Position numbers and translations under genes: made by a program. The notes under the pieces are model-generated. The model ran no database searches. It saw only the letters and a program-made list of their open reading frames with translations, and had not been told where the DNA came from. From contig NZ_CP155449.1 in assembly GCF_040518285.1 (NCBI RefSeq), forward strand, positions 1,054,001 through 1,118,000: DNA of 64,000 bases, written 5' to 3'. Below are positions 1 through 10,181 of the stretch, piece after piece (within the stretch, counting starts at the first letter, position 1; each line of letters begins with the position of its first letter). The DNA is from Knoellia sp. S7-12 (GTDB lineage Bacteria > Actinomycetota > Actinomycetes > Actinomycetales > Dermatophilaceae).

Positions 1-96
1 ACTGCGTCGGCGGCCGCGTCACTCGGAGTGGCCGTGAAGTATCGCGAGGACGCCGATCGAGTCCGCGCCGCGCTCGATCGGATCCTCTCCAAGTGA
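1..96 (+). CDS. C-terminal end of a probable MoxR-like AAA ATPase (CoxD-like), partial
   Basis: The first frame is open from the window edge to a TGA at 94-96 and encodes 31 residues ending in a helical stretch (EDADRVRAALDRILSK). The stop overlaps the GTG start of the downstream coxE-like gene (GTGA), so the two are translationally coupled. In CO-dehydrogenase-type clusters a MoxR-family AAA+ ATPase (CoxD) commonly precedes a VWA protein (CoxE), and together they act in maturation of the active site. No ATPase motif is visible in this fragment, so the identity rests on context. Confidence 0.5.
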   Translation, partial: TASAAASLGVAVKYREDADRVRAALDRILSK

Positions 97-1202
97 CCGT
101 CGTCGCGCGATCCGCCGAGGAGATCCTCCTTGGCTTCGCGCGCGCCCTGAGGGCCGCTGGGGTGGCGGTCACCGCAGACCGTGAGCGCACCTACCTCCAG
201 GCGGTCGCCACCGTCGGACTCGAGGACCAAGCAGCCGTGTATGCCGTGGGGCGAGCCACCCTGTGCGGCTCACCGTCCGATCTCGAGAGACACGACCTCG
301 TGTATGCCGCGTGGTTCGGCGCCCAGCGGCCCGGCATCGCACAGCGGGCTCCGCTTCGTCCGCCGGTGTCGATGGCCGACCTGCAGGACGGAGACGCCGG
401 CGAGGAGTCCGGTGATGGCGACCCGGAGGATGTGCGCGCCGTGGCCAGTGCAACAGAAGTGCTGCGGCACAGGGACATTGCCTCGATGTCGGCTAGCGAG
501 AGGGCTGCTCTGGCGGGGATGTTCGCCGCCCTCCGGCCCCGCTCGCCACGTCGTCGAACGCATCGCCTGACTGCTGCCTCGAGGGGGCGAGTCGATGCCC
601 GACGCACCCTGCGCGAGATGGTTCGCCGTCACGGTGAGCCGGGTCCGATTCGGTATCGGCGCCGGGCCGAGCGAGCGCGCAGAGTCGTGGTGCTCCTCGA
701 CGTGTCGGGGTCGATGAGTGCCTACACCGACGCGTTGCTCCGGCTCGGTCACGTGTGGTGTCGCAGCAGTGCGTCCGTGGAGGTCTTCACCGTTGGCACC
801 CGTCTGACCCACGTGACCAGGGCGCTGCAACAGCCTGATCCGGATCGGGCCCTCGTGGCCGCAGGGCAGGTCATCCCTGACTGGTCCGGCGGCACGCGCC
901 TCGCCGACGGGGTCAGGGCCTTCCTCGAGCGTTGGGGCAGGCGTGGCATGGCCAGAGGCGCAGTCGTCGTCATCGTGAGTGACGGATGGGAGCGCGGGGA
1001 GCCCGAGGGTTTGGCCGAACAGATGCGCCGACTCCACGCGCTGTCGCACCACGTCGTCTGGGCCAACCCGCATCGCGGGCACCCGGCATACGCGCCTGTC
1101 CAGCAGGGCATCGTTGCGGCCCTGCCGTACGTTGACACCTTCGTGGCCGGACATTCGATGGCGGCCTTTGCCGAGCTGCTGGAGGTCGTCGCCGATGCGT
1201 GA
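93..1202 (+). CDS. coxE: CoxE-like VWA-domain protein of the CO-dehydrogenase cluster
   Basis: A 369-residue cytoplasmic protein. The C-terminal half is a von Willebrand A domain with a complete metal-ion-dependent adhesion site: DVSGS at residues 203-207, the Thr of SGGT at about 268 and an Asp in VSDG at about 297. An Arg-rich stretch sits just before the domain (about 150-200), and an acidic patch lies near 95-110. CoxE-type proteins partner with a MoxR/CoxD ATPase in post-translational maturation of molybdenum hydroxylases. The GTG start overlaps the upstream stop, and the 3' end overlaps the next gene by 8 nt. Confidence 0.88.
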   Translation: MTVVARSAEEILLGFARALRAAGVAVTADRERTYLQAVATVGLEDQAAVYAVGRATLCGSPSDLERHDLVYAAWFGAQRPGIAQRAPLRPPVSMADLQDGDAGEESGDGDPEDVRAVASATEVLRHRDIASMSASERAALAGMFAALRPRSPRRRTHRLTAASRGRVDARRTLREMVRRHGEPGPIRYRRRAERARRVVVLLDVSGSMSAYTDALLRLGHVWCRSSASVEVFTVGTRLTHVTRALQQPDPDRALVAAGQVIPDWSGGTRLADGVRAFLERWGRRGMARGAVVVIVSDGWERGEPEGLAEQMRRLHALSHHVVWANPHRGHPAYAPVQQGIVAALPYVDTFVAGHSMAAFAELLEVVADA

Positions 1203-2310
1203 AGTCCTGACCGAGTTGCGCGAGTGGTGGGACGCCGGCGAGAGCGCGGCACTGGCCACGGTCGTCGAGACGTTCAACTCGTCGCCGCGGCCGGCTGGAG
1301 CGTCAATGCTCGTCGGACCTCACGGGACAGCGGTCGGCTCGGTCTCCGGTGGCTGCGTCGAGGGCGCTGTCTATGAGGAGGGCCAGGGCGTCATCGCCTC
1401 TGCCACACCGGAACTGGTCCATTACGGCATCTCGGACGACACGGCATACGCCGTCGGTCTTTCGTGTGGGGGACAACTCGATGTCTTCATCGAGAAGGTG
1501 GACCGAGAGACCTTTCCCGAGTTCGGTGACGTCGCCGACGACATCGAGGCCGGACGTCCGGTCGCCGTCGTCACGGTGGTCGAGCACCCCGAGGCCGGCT
1601 GGGTCGGGCGCCGACTCGTCGTCCGTTCGGACAGCGTGACTGGCGCCCTCGGCAGCACGCGAGCCGAGGAGGCCGTGACTGCGGACGTGCGAGGGCTGCT
1701 CGCGAACGGGCTCACCGAGACACTCACCTATGGGCCGCACGGCGAACGACGTGGTGAAGGGATGCGCGTCTTCGTCGCGTCCTATGCGCCCAAGCCGCGG
1801 ATGGTCGTCTTTGGTGCCATCGACTTCGCGGCGGCGGTTGCCGAGATGGGCCACTTCCTCGGGTATGCCGTGACCGTGTGCGACGCGCGTCCGGTCTTCG
1901 CGACCCCGGCGCGGCTGCCCGCTGCCGACGACGTCGTCGTCGCGTGGCCGCACACCTATCTGCGCGATGAAGTGGAGGCGGGGCGCATCGACGGCCGGAC
2001 CGTTCTGTGCGTTCTCACCCACGACCCGAAGTTCGACGTCCCCCTGCTCGAGGTTGCCCTGAAGCTGCCCGAAGTGGCCTACATCGGTGCCATGGGGTCA
2101 CGGCTGACTCACGACGAACGAATGGCGAGGCTGCGCGAGGCCGGGCTGTCCGAGGCGGAGCTCGACCGGCTGTCGTCACCGATCGGTCTGGACCTGGGCG
2201 CCCGGACTCCTCAGGAGACAGCGGTCTCGATTGCGGCCGAGATCATCGCGCTGCGGTGGGGCGGACACGGCGACCGTCTCGCCGACCGTGAGGGCCCGAT
2301 TCACGCCTGA
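1195..2310 (+). CDS. XdhC/CoxF-type molybdenum cofactor maturation protein
   Basis: A 371-residue protein. The N-terminal XdhC/CoxI module carries SGGCVEG around residues 46-52. The C-terminal Rossmann-like XdhC module includes YIGAMGSR and [14 protein letters not shown]. Family members bind, sulfurate or insert molybdopterin into xanthine dehydrogenase/CODH-type enzymes. The frame stays open far upstream over coxE. I chose the ATG at 1195 because it overlaps the coxE stop by 8 nt and matches the usual N-terminus (REVLTEL..WW..GE..ALATVV). The following 103 nt carry the leader of the structural genes. Confidence 0.9.
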   Translation: MREVLTELREWWDAGESAALATVVETFNSSPRPAGASMLVGPHGTAVGSVSGGCVEGAVYEEGQGVIASATPELVHYGISDDTAYAVGLSCGGQLDVFIEKVDRETFPEFGDVADDIEAGRPVAVVTVVEHPEAGWVGRRLVVRSDSVTGALGSTRAEEAVTADVRGLLANGLTETLTYGPHGERRGEGMRVFVASYAPKPRMVVFGAIDFAAAVAEMGHFLGYAVTVCDARPVFATPARLPAADDVVVAWPHTYLRDEVEAGRIDGRTVLCVLTHDPKFDVPLLEVALKLPEVAYIGAMGSRLTHDERMARLREAGLSEAELDRLSSPIGLDLGARTPQETAVSIAAEIIALRWGGHGDRLADREGPIHA

Positions 2311-2413
2311 CCTTGCTGTTTTCCCTGTGCATCTCGGTGAAACCTTGTCACGGTGTGGCGGATCAGTGCAGGATCGCAACTACCGCACATCCCGCCCACA
2401 GCAGGAGTCAACG

Positions 2414-2908
2414 ATGACTCGGATCACGGTCACGGTCGACGGTTCGACCTACAGCGACGAGGTGGAGCCACGGATGCTCCTTGTCCACTACCTTCGAGAA
2501 TCGGTGGGGAAGACCGGGACGGTGATCGGGTGCGACACGAGCAACTGCGGCGCCTGCACGGTCCATCTCGACGGCCGAAGTGTGAAGTCCTGCAACGTCC
2601 TTGCCGTCCAGGCGGACGGGCACGAGGTCACCACGATCGAAGGGCTCGCCACGAATGGTGAGCTCCACCCCATGCAACAGGCGTTCCACGAGTGTCACGC
2701 GCTCCAGTGCGGCTACTGCACGCCCGGGATGATCATGCAGGCCATCGATGTGCTGAACGAGAACCCCAATCCCTCCGAGGAGGAGATCAGGGTGGGCCTC
2801 GAGGGCAACCTCTGTCGTTGCACCGGCTACCACAACATCGTCAAGGCCGTGCAGCAGGCGGCAGGACAGGGCGCCACTGAGGACGCGACCGCGGGAGCGC
2901 AGTCATGA
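2414..2908 (+). CDS. coxS: CoxS-like [2Fe-2S] small subunit of a molybdenum hydroxylase
   Basis: A 164-residue iron-sulfur subunit that carries electrons from the Mo site to the flavin. The plant-type cluster ligands are Cys40, 45, 48 and 60. The second [2Fe-2S] domain has Cys99 and 102 (CGYCTPGM) and Cys134 and 136 (CRCTGY). The ATG at 2414 follows a CAGGAG Shine-Dalgarno. A longer open frame upstream has no family similarity and was excluded. The stop is coupled to coxL by ATGA. The order small-large-medium is that of form II (putative) CO dehydrogenases; form I uses medium-small-large. Confidence 0.93.
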   Translation: MTRITVTVDGSTYSDEVEPRMLLVHYLRESVGKTGTVIGCDTSNCGACTVHLDGRSVKSCNVLAVQADGHEVTTIEGLATNGELHPMQQAFHECHALQCGYCTPGMIMQAIDVLNENPNPSEEEIRVGLEGNLCRCTGYHNIVKAVQQAAGQGATEDATAGAQS

Positions 2909-5394
2909 CCGCCGTCGACGACCGCCCCGAGGCCAAGACCGCCGAGATCGGGCGAGCCCGGCGCCGCAAGGAGGACCAGCGGCTCATCACCGGACGCACC
3001 AAGTGGACGGACAACATTCAGTTGGCCGGGATGCTCCACCTCGCGATGGTCCGCAGTCCGCTGGCGCACGCGACGATCACCAACATCGACACAGACGCGG
3101 CCCGATCCGCGCCCGGCGTCATCGCGGTGTTCACCGGCGCCGACATCGCCGACATCCAGGGCGTCAACATCACCGCGTGGCCCATCACGGCCGACCAGAA
3201 GACGCCGGATCACCTGCCGATGCCCCTCGAGCGCGTCGCGCACGCCGGCGAGATCGTCGCCGTCGTGGCTGCCCGGACCGCTGCCGGGGCCCGTGATGCC
3301 GCCGAGCTGGTCGACGTCGACTACGACGCGCTTCCTGCGGTCCTCGACCTCAAGGAAGCAGCGACGGACTCGGTCCTGGCGCACCCGTCACTCGGCACCA
3401 ACAAGTCCGCCTTCTGGCAGCTCGACTCCAAGGAGGGCGGCACCGGCGAGGACGTCGACGAGGCGATCCGACAGGCCGGCATTGACGGGATTGTGATTGA
3501 GCGTGAGTACCGCCAGCAGCGCCTCATCCCTGCCTTCATGGAGCCGCGGTCCACGGTCGTGGATCCGACCGGCGAGCAAGTCACGATGTGGTCGGCGACG
3601 CAGATCCCGCACATCCTGAGGTTCTGCATCGCGGCCACGACGGGCCTGCCCGAGTCCAAGATCCGGGTCATCGCCCCGGACGTCGGTGGCGGCTTCGGCG
3701 GCAAGCTGCAGTCGACGCCCGAGGAGTTCGTCACCCTCGCCGTGGCGCGCAAGCTCGGCCGTCCCTGCAAGTTCACCGAGACCCGCTCGGAGACGATGGT
3801 CTCCGCGCACCACGGTCGTGACCAGTGGCAGAAGCTCACCCTCTGCGCGGAGAAGGACGGCACGGTCACCGGGCTCAAGGTCGAACTCATGGCCGACCTC
3901 GGTGCGTATGCCGCGATCGTCGGCGGTGGTGTGCCGGTGCTGGGCGCGTGGATGTTCAACTCGATCTACAAGTTCCCGGCATACCGGTTCAACACGACGA
4001 ACTACTACACCAACAAGACCTGGGTGGACGCCTACCGGGGTGCAGGGCGGCCGGAGGCGACCTATGCCATCGAGCGGCTCATGGACGAGCTCGCGGCCGA
4101 GGTCGGCGTCGACCCCCTCGAGATCCGCGAGAAGAACTGGATCAAGCACGAGGAGTTCCCGTTCACGACCGTGGCCGGGATGACCTACGACTCCGGCAAC
4201 TACGAGGCCGCGACCGCCAAGGCCAAGGAGCTCTTCGGCTATGACGAGCTCCGCGCAGAGCAGCAGCAGCGGCGCGACTCGGGCGACCCCGTCCAGCTCG
4301 GCATCGGCGTCTCGACCTTCACCGAGATGTGCGGCCTCGCGCCGTCACGTGTCCTGGGCTCGCTCAACTACGGCGCGGGCGGCTGGGAGTCGGCGAGCAT
4401 CCGGATGCTCGCCACCGGCACGGTCGAGGTGATCACCGGCACCTCGCCCCACGGTCAGGGGCACGAGACGGCGTGGAGCCAGATCGTCGCCGACCGGCTC
4501 GGTGTCCCGTTCGAGAACGTCGAGGTGCTCCACGGCGACACACAGATCGCCTCCAAGGGCATGGACAGCTACGGGTCCCGTTCGCTCGTCGTCGGTGGTG
4601 AGGCACTCGTGCTCGCCGCCGACAGGGTCATCGAGAAGGCGAAGGTGTTCGCGGCGCACATGCTCGAGGCCAACGCCGACGACCTCGAGTTCGCAGAGGG
4701 CACATTCACGGTCAAGGGAACCGACAAAGGCATTGGCCTCACCGACGTGGCACTCGCGACGTTCGCCGGGCACAACCTGCCCGACGGGGCCGAGCCAACC
4801 ATCGACGCCGACGCGACCTACGACCCGGTGAACTTCTCCTTCCCGCACGGCACCCACCTGTGCGCGATGGAGGTCGACACCGAGACGGGCGCGACGAAGA
4901 TGCGCAAGTACGTCTGTGTTGACGACATCGGCGTCATCATCAACCCGCTCATCGTCGAGGGCCAGGTCCACGGCGGACTCGTCCAGGGCATCGCGCAGGC
5001 GCTGTGGGAGGGCGCCGAGTACGACGAGCAGGGCACTCTCGTCTCCGGCTCCTTCGTCGACTACACGCTGCCCACATCGGCCGACACGATCAGCTTCATC
5101 ACCGACCACACGACGTCCCCGTCGACGTCGAACACGCTCGGCACCAAGGGCGTCGGCGAGGCGGGCACGATCGCCTCGACGCCGGCCGTCGTGAACGCCA
5201 TCGTCGACGCGCTGCGACCGAGGGGCATCAACGACATCACGATGCCGTGCACCCCTGAGCGGGTGTGGACCGCGATCCAGTCAGCCGGCTCCAACCAGTC
5301 CGAACCGGCACCGGCTGATGCCCAGCCACACTTCCAGGCTGACTCCGCGAACCAGGACGATCCCGGCACGGCGACCGAAGGAGCAGGCGAATGA
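2905..5394 (+). CDS. coxL: CoxL-like molybdopterin large subunit, form II type
   Basis: The 829-residue catalytic subunit of a xanthine-oxidase-family hydroxylase. The active-site loop reads AYRGAGR at residues 376-382, the signature of form II CoxL. Form I, which has proven CO oxidation, carries AYXCSFR. The conserved Glu acting as active-site base is in GVGEAG at E752, and GGGFGGK (near 260) is a molybdopterin-binding signature. The acidic, Pro/Gln-rich tail after about residue 790 is probably flexible. It is coupled by ATGA to both neighbours. The substrate may be CO or another small molecule such as an aldehyde or N-heterocycle; sequence alone does not decide this. Confidence 0.92.
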   Translation: MTAVDDRPEAKTAEIGRARRRKEDQRLITGRTKWTDNIQLAGMLHLAMVRSPLAHATITNIDTDAARSAPGVIAVFTGADIADIQGVNITAWPITADQKTPDHLPMPLERVAHAGEIVAVVAARTAAGARDAAELVDVDYDALPAVLDLKEAATDSVLAHPSLGTNKSAFWQLDSKEGGTGEDVDEAIRQAGIDGIVIEREYRQQRLIPAFMEPRSTVVDPTGEQVTMWSATQIPHILRFCIAATTGLPESKIRVIAPDVGGGFGGKLQSTPEEFVTLAVARKLGRPCKFTETRSETMVSAHHGRDQWQKLTLCAEKDGTVTGLKVELMADLGAYAAIVGGGVPVLGAWMFNSIYKFPAYRFNTTNYYTNKTWVDAYRGAGRPEATYAIERLMDELAAEVGVDPLEIREKNWIKHEEFPFTTVAGMTYDSGNYEAATAKAKELFGYDELRAEQQQRRDSGDPVQLGIGVSTFTEMCGLAPSRVLGSLNYGAGGWESASIRMLATGTVEVITGTSPHGQGHETAWSQIVADRLGVPFENVEVLHGDTQIASKGMDSYGSRSLVVGGEALVLAADRVIEKAKVFAAHMLEANADDLEFAEGTFTVKGTDKGIGLTDVALATFAGHNLPDGAEPTIDADATYDPVNFSFPHGTHLCAMEVDTETGATKMRKYVCVDDIGVIINPLIVEGQVHGGLVQGIAQALWEGAEYDEQGTLVSGSFVDYTLPTSADTISFITDHTTSPSTSNTLGTKGVGEAGTIASTPAVVNAIVDALRPRGINDITMPCTPERVWTAIQSAGSNQSEPAPADAQPHFQADSANQDDPGTATEGAGE

Positions 5395-6245
5395 TCCCCG
5401 CAGCCTTTGACTACGTGGCCCCGACGTCCGTTGCTGACGTCCTCGCCGCACTCGCCGAGGCCGGCGATGAGGTCAAGGTCCTCGCTGGTGGTCAGAGCCT
5501 TCTGCCCGTTCTGCGAATGCGCCTCAATGCGCCCGAAGTGGTCATCGACCTCGGGCGCATCGAGGAGCTGCGCGGCATCAGGGAGGACGGCGACCACATC
5601 ATCATCGGCGCGATGACGACCTACGCAGACGCTCTCGCCTCCGACCTCGTGCGCGACCACGCCGCGGTCCTGCAGGCAGCGATCAAGGAGGTCGCCGACC
5701 CCCAGATCCGGCACCGCGGCACGGTGGGTGGCGCCCTCGTCCACGCGGACCCAGCCGGCGATGTCGGGGCACCCGCCCTCGCACTCGACACCGAGTTCGT
5801 CGTCACGGGCAGCGGGGGAGAGCGGACGGTCGCGGCCAGCGACTTCTTCAAGGGCCTCTTCGAGACCGCTGTGGGTGAGGGTGAGCTCCTCACGGCCATC
5901 CGCATCCCCAAGCACACCGGGTGGGGCGCGCACTACGAGAAGTTCGTCCGGGTCTCCCACCAGTGGTCGATCGTCGCGGTCGCGGCGACGGTCCGCGTTG
6001 AGGGTGGGTCGATCGCGGAGGCCCGCGTCGGCCTGACCAACATGGGTTCGACGCCACTGCGTGCGTCGGCCGTGGAGGCGGCACTCGTCGGCACGGCCGC
6101 GACGGACGAGTCGGTGCGTGCGGCCTGCGCGGCGGCGGCCGAAGGCACGGACCCGCCGAGCGACCTCAACGGCAGTGCTGACTATCGCCGGGCACTTGCG
6201 CCGATCCTCACCCGTCGAGCGGTCCTCACCGCCGCTGGGGGCTGA
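5391..6245 (+). CDS. coxM: CoxM-like FAD-binding medium subunit
   Basis: A 284-residue flavoprotein subunit that passes electrons from the FeS subunit to the acceptor. The FAD-binding motifs of the family are AGGQS at residues 32-36 and a GTVGGALVHADPAGD stretch near 105-120, corresponding to the TIGG loop. A C-terminal CO_deh_flav_C domain follows (about 175-280). The ATG overlaps the coxL stop (ATGA), so S, L and M subunits are made from one coupled message, and coxG follows after 2 nt. Confidence 0.93.
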   Translation: MIPAAFDYVAPTSVADVLAALAEAGDEVKVLAGGQSLLPVLRMRLNAPEVVIDLGRIEELRGIREDGDHIIIGAMTTYADALASDLVRDHAAVLQAAIKEVADPQIRHRGTVGGALVHADPAGDVGAPALALDTEFVVTGSGGERTVAASDFFKGLFETAVGEGELLTAIRIPKHTGWGAHYEKFVRVSHQWSIVAVAATVRVEGGSIAEARVGLTNMGSTPLRASAVEAALVGTAATDESVRAACAAAAEGTDPPSDLNGSADYRRALAPILTRRAVLTAAGG

Positions 6246-6247
6246 CC

Positions 6248-6895
6248 GTGGAGCTGCACCACGAGTTCACCGTGCCGGCCGACGCCGATGAGGTGTGGGC
6301 CGTGCTGCTCGACCTCGAGCGCGTGGGTGGGTGCTTTCCCGGCGCCACGGTCACGGACGCGAGCGACGACGGCTTCGCCGGGACGGTCAAGGTCAAGCTC
6401 GGGCCGATCGCCCTCGTGTATGCCGGTTCCGGCACTTTCCTGGAGCGCGACCCGTCCGCTCATCGTGCCGTCATCGAGGCCAAGGGCAAGGACAAGCGCG
6501 GCAATGGCACGGCAGGCGCCACGGTCACCCTGCAGCTGTCCCCGGACGGCGACGCGACGCGGGTTTCGGTGGACACGGACCTCGCGATCACCGGCAAACC
6601 GGCCCAGTTCGGGCGAGGTGTGATGCAGGACGTCTCCGACAAGCTGCTCGGTCAGTTCGTCGCGTGCATCGAGAGCCAGTTCGACGTGGCCGAACCGGTC
6701 GAGGTTCCTGAAGCTCCTGACGCGACACCGCGGCCGACCCCACTACCGACTCCACGGCCGACCCCGCCGGTGGACGACGCGATCGACCTTGGTGCGGTGG
6801 CGCTGCCTTCGGCGGTCAAGGAGTGGGGGCCGTATGCCGTGGCCGGGCTCATCGGTGCCCTGATCGGCTACGCGATCGGCCGCGACCACAGCTGA
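6248..6895 (+). CDS. coxG: CoxG-like SRPBCC protein with C-terminal membrane anchor
   Basis: A 215-residue protein starting at GTG, 2 nt after coxM. Residues 1 to about 150 form a CoxG-type SRPBCC (START-like) domain (HHEFTVPADADEVWAVLLDLERVGGCFPGATV). A Pro/Thr-rich linker (about 157-175) and a single C-terminal hydrophobic segment (about 196-212, AVAGLIGALIGYAIG) follow. In characterised systems CoxG helps recruit CO dehydrogenase to the membrane, which the anchor suits. It is the last gene of the operon; no strong terminator was seen behind it. Confidence 0.88.
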   Translation: MELHHEFTVPADADEVWAVLLDLERVGGCFPGATVTDASDDGFAGTVKVKLGPIALVYAGSGTFLERDPSAHRAVIEAKGKDKRGNGTAGATVTLQLSPDGDATRVSVDTDLAITGKPAQFGRGVMQDVSDKLLGQFVACIESQFDVAEPVEVPEAPDATPRPTPLPTPRPTPPVDDAIDLGAVALPSAVKEWGPYAVAGLIGALIGYAIGRDHS

Positions 6896-6922
6896 CCCGA
6901 ATCCGCATCCTCGTGGCCGGCG

Positions 6923-7120
6923 TCAGGCCGCCCGGCCGTAGGCGTCCATGTCGTGGGCGCTGCGCCGGTGGTCGGCGTCGTGGGCGGCCGGGTGGCGGTA
7001 GTCGTCCGCCCAGGGTGCGGACCCGTGGCGACGGTTGCTGCTCTCGAGGGCCCAGAGGAAGAGGGCCGTGAGGATGAGTGCGGGGATGAAAGGGGCGATG
7101 GTGGCGATGAATGTGCTCAT
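6923..7120 (-). CDS. Small single-pass membrane protein, unknown function
   Basis: A 65-residue protein with one hydrophobic segment near the N-terminus (ATIAPFIPALILTALFLWAL) followed by a charged, His/Asp/Arg-rich tail. It reads toward coxG and is divergent from the GlxA-type regulator. The ATG at 7120 was preferred over a GTG 18 nt upstream because it places the membrane segment close to the start; neither has a strong Shine-Dalgarno. No family was recognised. Confidence 0.6.
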   Translation of the reverse strand: MSTFIATIAPFIPALILTALFLWALESSNRRHGSAPWADDYRHPAAHDADHRRSAHDMDAYGRAA

Positions 7121-7202
7121 GGCATGAGTTTGACGCACCTATAGATACTGCCACGAGTGGCAGGACTGTCGCTGTAGCACAAGATGCTGCCATACTGGCG
7201 GA

Positions 7203-8159
7203 ATGGCCCTTCGTTCCGTTGCCGTCGTCCTGCAGGATCCCGTCGCCCTGTTCGAACTCGGTGTCCTCACCGAAGTCTTTGGCATCGACCGCACCGACGA
7301 CGGCGTGCCGCCGTTCGACTTCCGAGTGTGCGCCGAGATGCCGGGTGTGCCACTGCGGGCGGATGCCGGTGTCATTGCCGTCGCCCCCCACGGGTTGGAG
7401 GCGACCACCGACGCGGACCTCGTCGCCATCCCGGCCAGCCACGCGGCATACACGCCGTCTGAAGCGGTGAAGCAGGTGGTGCGGGACGCTGTCGAGCGTG
7501 GCGCGTACGTGCTGTCGGTCTGCTCCGGCGCTTTCACTCTCGGCGCCGCGGGAGTCCTCGACGGGCGTGAGTGCACGACGCACTGGCGTCACAGCGACGA
7601 GCTGGCTGCGACCTACCCGCTCGCCAAGGTCAACCCCGACGTCCTCTATGCCCACGACGGCACCGTCATCACGAGTGCAGGCACCGCGGCAGGGGTCGAT
7701 GCGTGCCTTCACCTCGTGCGGGCCGAGCACGGTGGGGCCGTCGCCAACCGCATCGCCCGTCGCATGGTCGTCTCTCCGCATCGCGACGGCGGGCAGCGGC
7801 AGTTCATCGACCGTCCTATCCCCGTGACCGAGGCCGAGAGTCTCAGCCCGATCCTCGCGTGGATGGTCGAGCACCTGGCGCAGCCGCACACCGTCGCGGA
7901 CCTTGCTCGGCGTGCGGCGATGTCGTCACGCACCTTCGCGCGAAGGTTCGTGGCCGAGACGGGCACGACTCCCCACCAGTGGGTCACTGACCAGCGCGTC
8001 CTGCGCGCCCGAGAGCTGCTCGAGGAGACCGACCTGTCGATCGAGCAGATCGCCGGTGACGTCGGCTTCGGCAGTGCCGCCCTGCTCCGTCACCACTTCG
8101 CGCAGTGCACCGGACTCACGCCCACGGTGTTCCGGACGCGACACCGCTCCCCGGCCTGA
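7203..8159 (+). CDS. GlxA-family AraC-type transcriptional regulator
   Basis: A 318-residue regulator. Residues 1 to about 185 form a DJ-1/PfpI-like amidotransferase-fold domain with a Cys at the nucleophile-elbow position (C107, SVCSGAF). Residues about 215-312 form an AraC/XylS double helix-turn-helix (VADLARRAAMSSRTFARRF; IEQIAGDVGFGSAALLRHHF). GlxA-type regulators bind DNA through the C-terminus and probably sense a ligand with the PfpI domain; the ligand cannot be read here. It is divergent from a small membrane protein, and its stop lies inside the terminator hairpin. Confidence 0.88.
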   Translation: MALRSVAVVLQDPVALFELGVLTEVFGIDRTDDGVPPFDFRVCAEMPGVPLRADAGVIAVAPHGLEATTDADLVAIPASHAAYTPSEAVKQVVRDAVERGAYVLSVCSGAFTLGAAGVLDGRECTTHWRHSDELAATYPLAKVNPDVLYAHDGTVITSAGTAAGVDACLHLVRAEHGGAVANRIARRMVVSPHRDGGQRQFIDRPIPVTEAESLSPILAWMVEHLAQPHTVADLARRAAMSSRTFARRFVAETGTTPHQWVTDQRVLRARELLEETDLSIEQIAGDVGFGSAALLRHHFAQCTGLTPTVFRTRHRSPA

Positions 8160-8174
8160 GCCGAGGAGCGGTGT
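8141..8174 (+). terminator. Bidirectional hairpin between convergent genes
   Basis: Perfect 10-nt arms (ACACCGCTCC at 8141-8150 and its complement at 8165-8174) flank a 14-nt loop. The left arm lies in the last codons of the GlxA-type gene and the loop carries its TGA. The hairpin precedes the stop of the convergent VWA gene and could serve both. There is no T-run, as is common in actinobacteria. Confidence 0.7.
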
Positions 8175-8204
8175 GCGCGTTGCTGAGTCAGTTGTGACGC
8201 AGCT

Positions 8205-9977
8205 TCACCGGGGTGCGTTCGGCACGAGGCACATCACCGATGCCGAGCGGTTGCCCGAACCGTCGATGGCATAGACCTCGGCGTCACCCCTTCCCTTGAG
8301 GTTCCACTCGACGACACCGGCGCCGGGCTTCTGGCTGGGCTTGGCGCCGTTGGCCTCGACGTACTTGATGTCGGTGTCGACGGCGAACGGACCCCACACC
8401 TGGGAGCTTCCGTCGTCCTTGACGAAGATGTCGAGGTCACCGTCGGGCCACACGTCGTCATGAGCGACGAGGCGATAGAAGCCGTCCTGGTTCTGGCCCT
8501 GACCGCCGTTGCCGGGAGCTCCGGGCACGTTGCCGTCCGGGTTCGTCGACTCGACACACTGCGCGATGGGCGGAGTGGTGTCACGCCACAGCTTCGACAC
8601 CGTGCGGGTCGCCTCGTCGCCGTGGATGGTGGCGGTTGCCGAGATCGTGTCGGTGCCGAGCGAGGCCGGCTCCTTCGGGACGTCGTAGGTGAAGGTCACC
8701 TGACCCGAGGCGTTGGTCTCACAGGAGGCCGGCGCACACGTGCCCGCCTCACCCGCGTTCGGTCCGGCGGGGACGGAGAAGTCCACCTCGTGGCCGGCGA
8801 GGTCGGACGCAGGACCCGTCACGGTCGCAGTGACCGTGTGGGCGTTGTCGCTTCCGAGCTCGTTGGTTGCGGTCGGGGGCGTGAGGACGAACCCGAAGAC
8901 CGAGAAGCTCTCGCACCGGGTCACCGTCCCCGTGGCGGTCGGATCACCCGACGGGCCGATGCCCGTGGCCGTCGAGCAGACCTCGTGCAGACCCGGAGCG
9001 AGGTTGTCGCCGGGCGCAGTCCACGTGATCGATGCGGGTCCGGCCGTCGGCAGGGCCTGGCTGGGCGTCGACGTCACCGGGTTGCCGTCCAGGGTCACGC
9101 TCAGCCCCGTGAGGGTCGTCGCTGTGACGTTGGTGATGACGTCGGGCAGGTCCGCCGGGTCGGGCACCCCGAAGCACGTCGTGCCGCTCGCGCTGGCCAT
9201 TTGGTTGAGGGTGCCGACCGAGCCCCCAGCACACGAGCTCCCGCTGCCGACGGCGAAGGGATAGATCGTCGCCCCGGCCGTGACCGTGGCGAGTGCGGAA
9301 TTGAACTGGGCGATGCTTCCGACGTTCGACTCCCCGTCGGAGAGGAAGACGACGTTGACCTGGGTGCCGGACGCGGCGGCGACGAGTGTGGCCGCGGCCT
9401 CGAGGCCTGCGGCGAAGTTCGTCGACCCGCTGCCCCCGGTGTTCTTGGCGGTGAACTGGCCGATCTGTCCCGCCGCAAGTGAGTCGACGACGGTGTCGAC
9501 GTCCGTCCCGGTGGGCGAGGTGAAGGGCTGGTCGCCCGCTGCTCCCTGCATGTCGGCGGTCGCCGAGCCCGAGCCGAACGCCGCGACAGCGCTTTCGAGG
9601 GCCGAGCCGTCGGTGACGACGAGGTCGTTGAGGCCCTTCACCGCAGCCTTCTCGCAGGTGAGGATCGTCCGGGTCGAGTCGCAGGCGATCCCGGTGCTGC
9701 CCGAGACGTCGACGACATAGATCCAGCTCGTGTTCGGTGCCCCCGTGGCGATGCTTGCCGTGCCCGACAGGGGCACGTCCACGGTGGTGTCGCCCGCCGG
9801 GACGATGAACGAGTCACCGTCGACGGGGGAGGTGACGCCGACAGCGAGAGCCGCGCCGTTGGGGAGGTTCCCCGACGTCGATCCGGCCATCGCTGCAGGC
9901 GTGACGAGAGCGGCGACCGCGAGGGCCGCACCGCTGGTGAGACAGGCGCGCCTACGCGCCCGTGCTGCTGGCTTCAT
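8205..9977 (-). CDS. Secreted von Willebrand factor A domain protein
   Basis: A 590-residue exported protein. It has a Sec signal peptide (Arg-rich start, hydrophobic core about 12-30, cleavage near AMA-G at 31/32). A VWA domain follows from about residue 85, with the MIDAS start DVSGS at 90-94. From about 300 on there are Ig-like/bacterial surface-type beta segments, and a short C-terminal domain ends after a Cys-containing strand. The ATG at 9977 has a textbook AGGAGG 7 nt upstream, ruling out the longer frame. It is likely involved in adhesion or matrix interaction; the ligand is unknown. It converges on the GlxA-type gene. Confidence 0.85.
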   Translation of the reverse strand: MKPAARARRRACLTSGAALAVAALVTPAAMAGSTSGNLPNGAALAVGVTSPVDGDSFIVPAGDTTVDVPLSGTASIATGAPNTSWIYVVDVSGSTGIACDSTRTILTCEKAAVKGLNDLVVTDGSALESAVAAFGSGSATADMQGAAGDQPFTSPTGTDVDTVVDSLAAGQIGQFTAKNTGGSGSTNFAAGLEAAATLVAAASGTQVNVVFLSDGESNVGSIAQFNSALATVTAGATIYPFAVGSGSSCAGGSVGTLNQMASASGTTCFGVPDPADLPDVITNVTATTLTGLSVTLDGNPVTSTPSQALPTAGPASITWTAPGDNLAPGLHEVCSTATGIGPSGDPTATGTVTRCESFSVFGFVLTPPTATNELGSDNAHTVTATVTGPASDLAGHEVDFSVPAGPNAGEAGTCAPASCETNASGQVTFTYDVPKEPASLGTDTISATATIHGDEATRTVSKLWRDTTPPIAQCVESTNPDGNVPGAPGNGGQGQNQDGFYRLVAHDDVWPDGDLDIFVKDDGSSQVWGPFAVDTDIKYVEANGAKPSQKPGAGVVEWNLKGRGDAEVYAIDGSGNRSASVMCLVPNAPR

Positions 9978-10181
9978 GATGTTTCCTCCTGGTTGGTGCG
10001 ATCGCCCTATGGGGTCCCCGGCCAAACGGTGACGCGGTCGCTGTGGGGAAGGAGGGGGAGCCAGCCCTCCAGATACATGGCGTTGGGCGCAGGCCCCGGC
10101 GTGGGCCGGGGCGGTGATCTTCACGAGATCTCCACAGGTCACTCCCACGCATGCCCACAACTGGCTCCTACTGTCAGTGGC

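Noticed and set aside
2905..5394. Form I (aerobic CO-oxidising) CoxL
   Set aside because: The active-site loop reads AYRGAGR, not AYXCSFR, and gene order is S-L-M.
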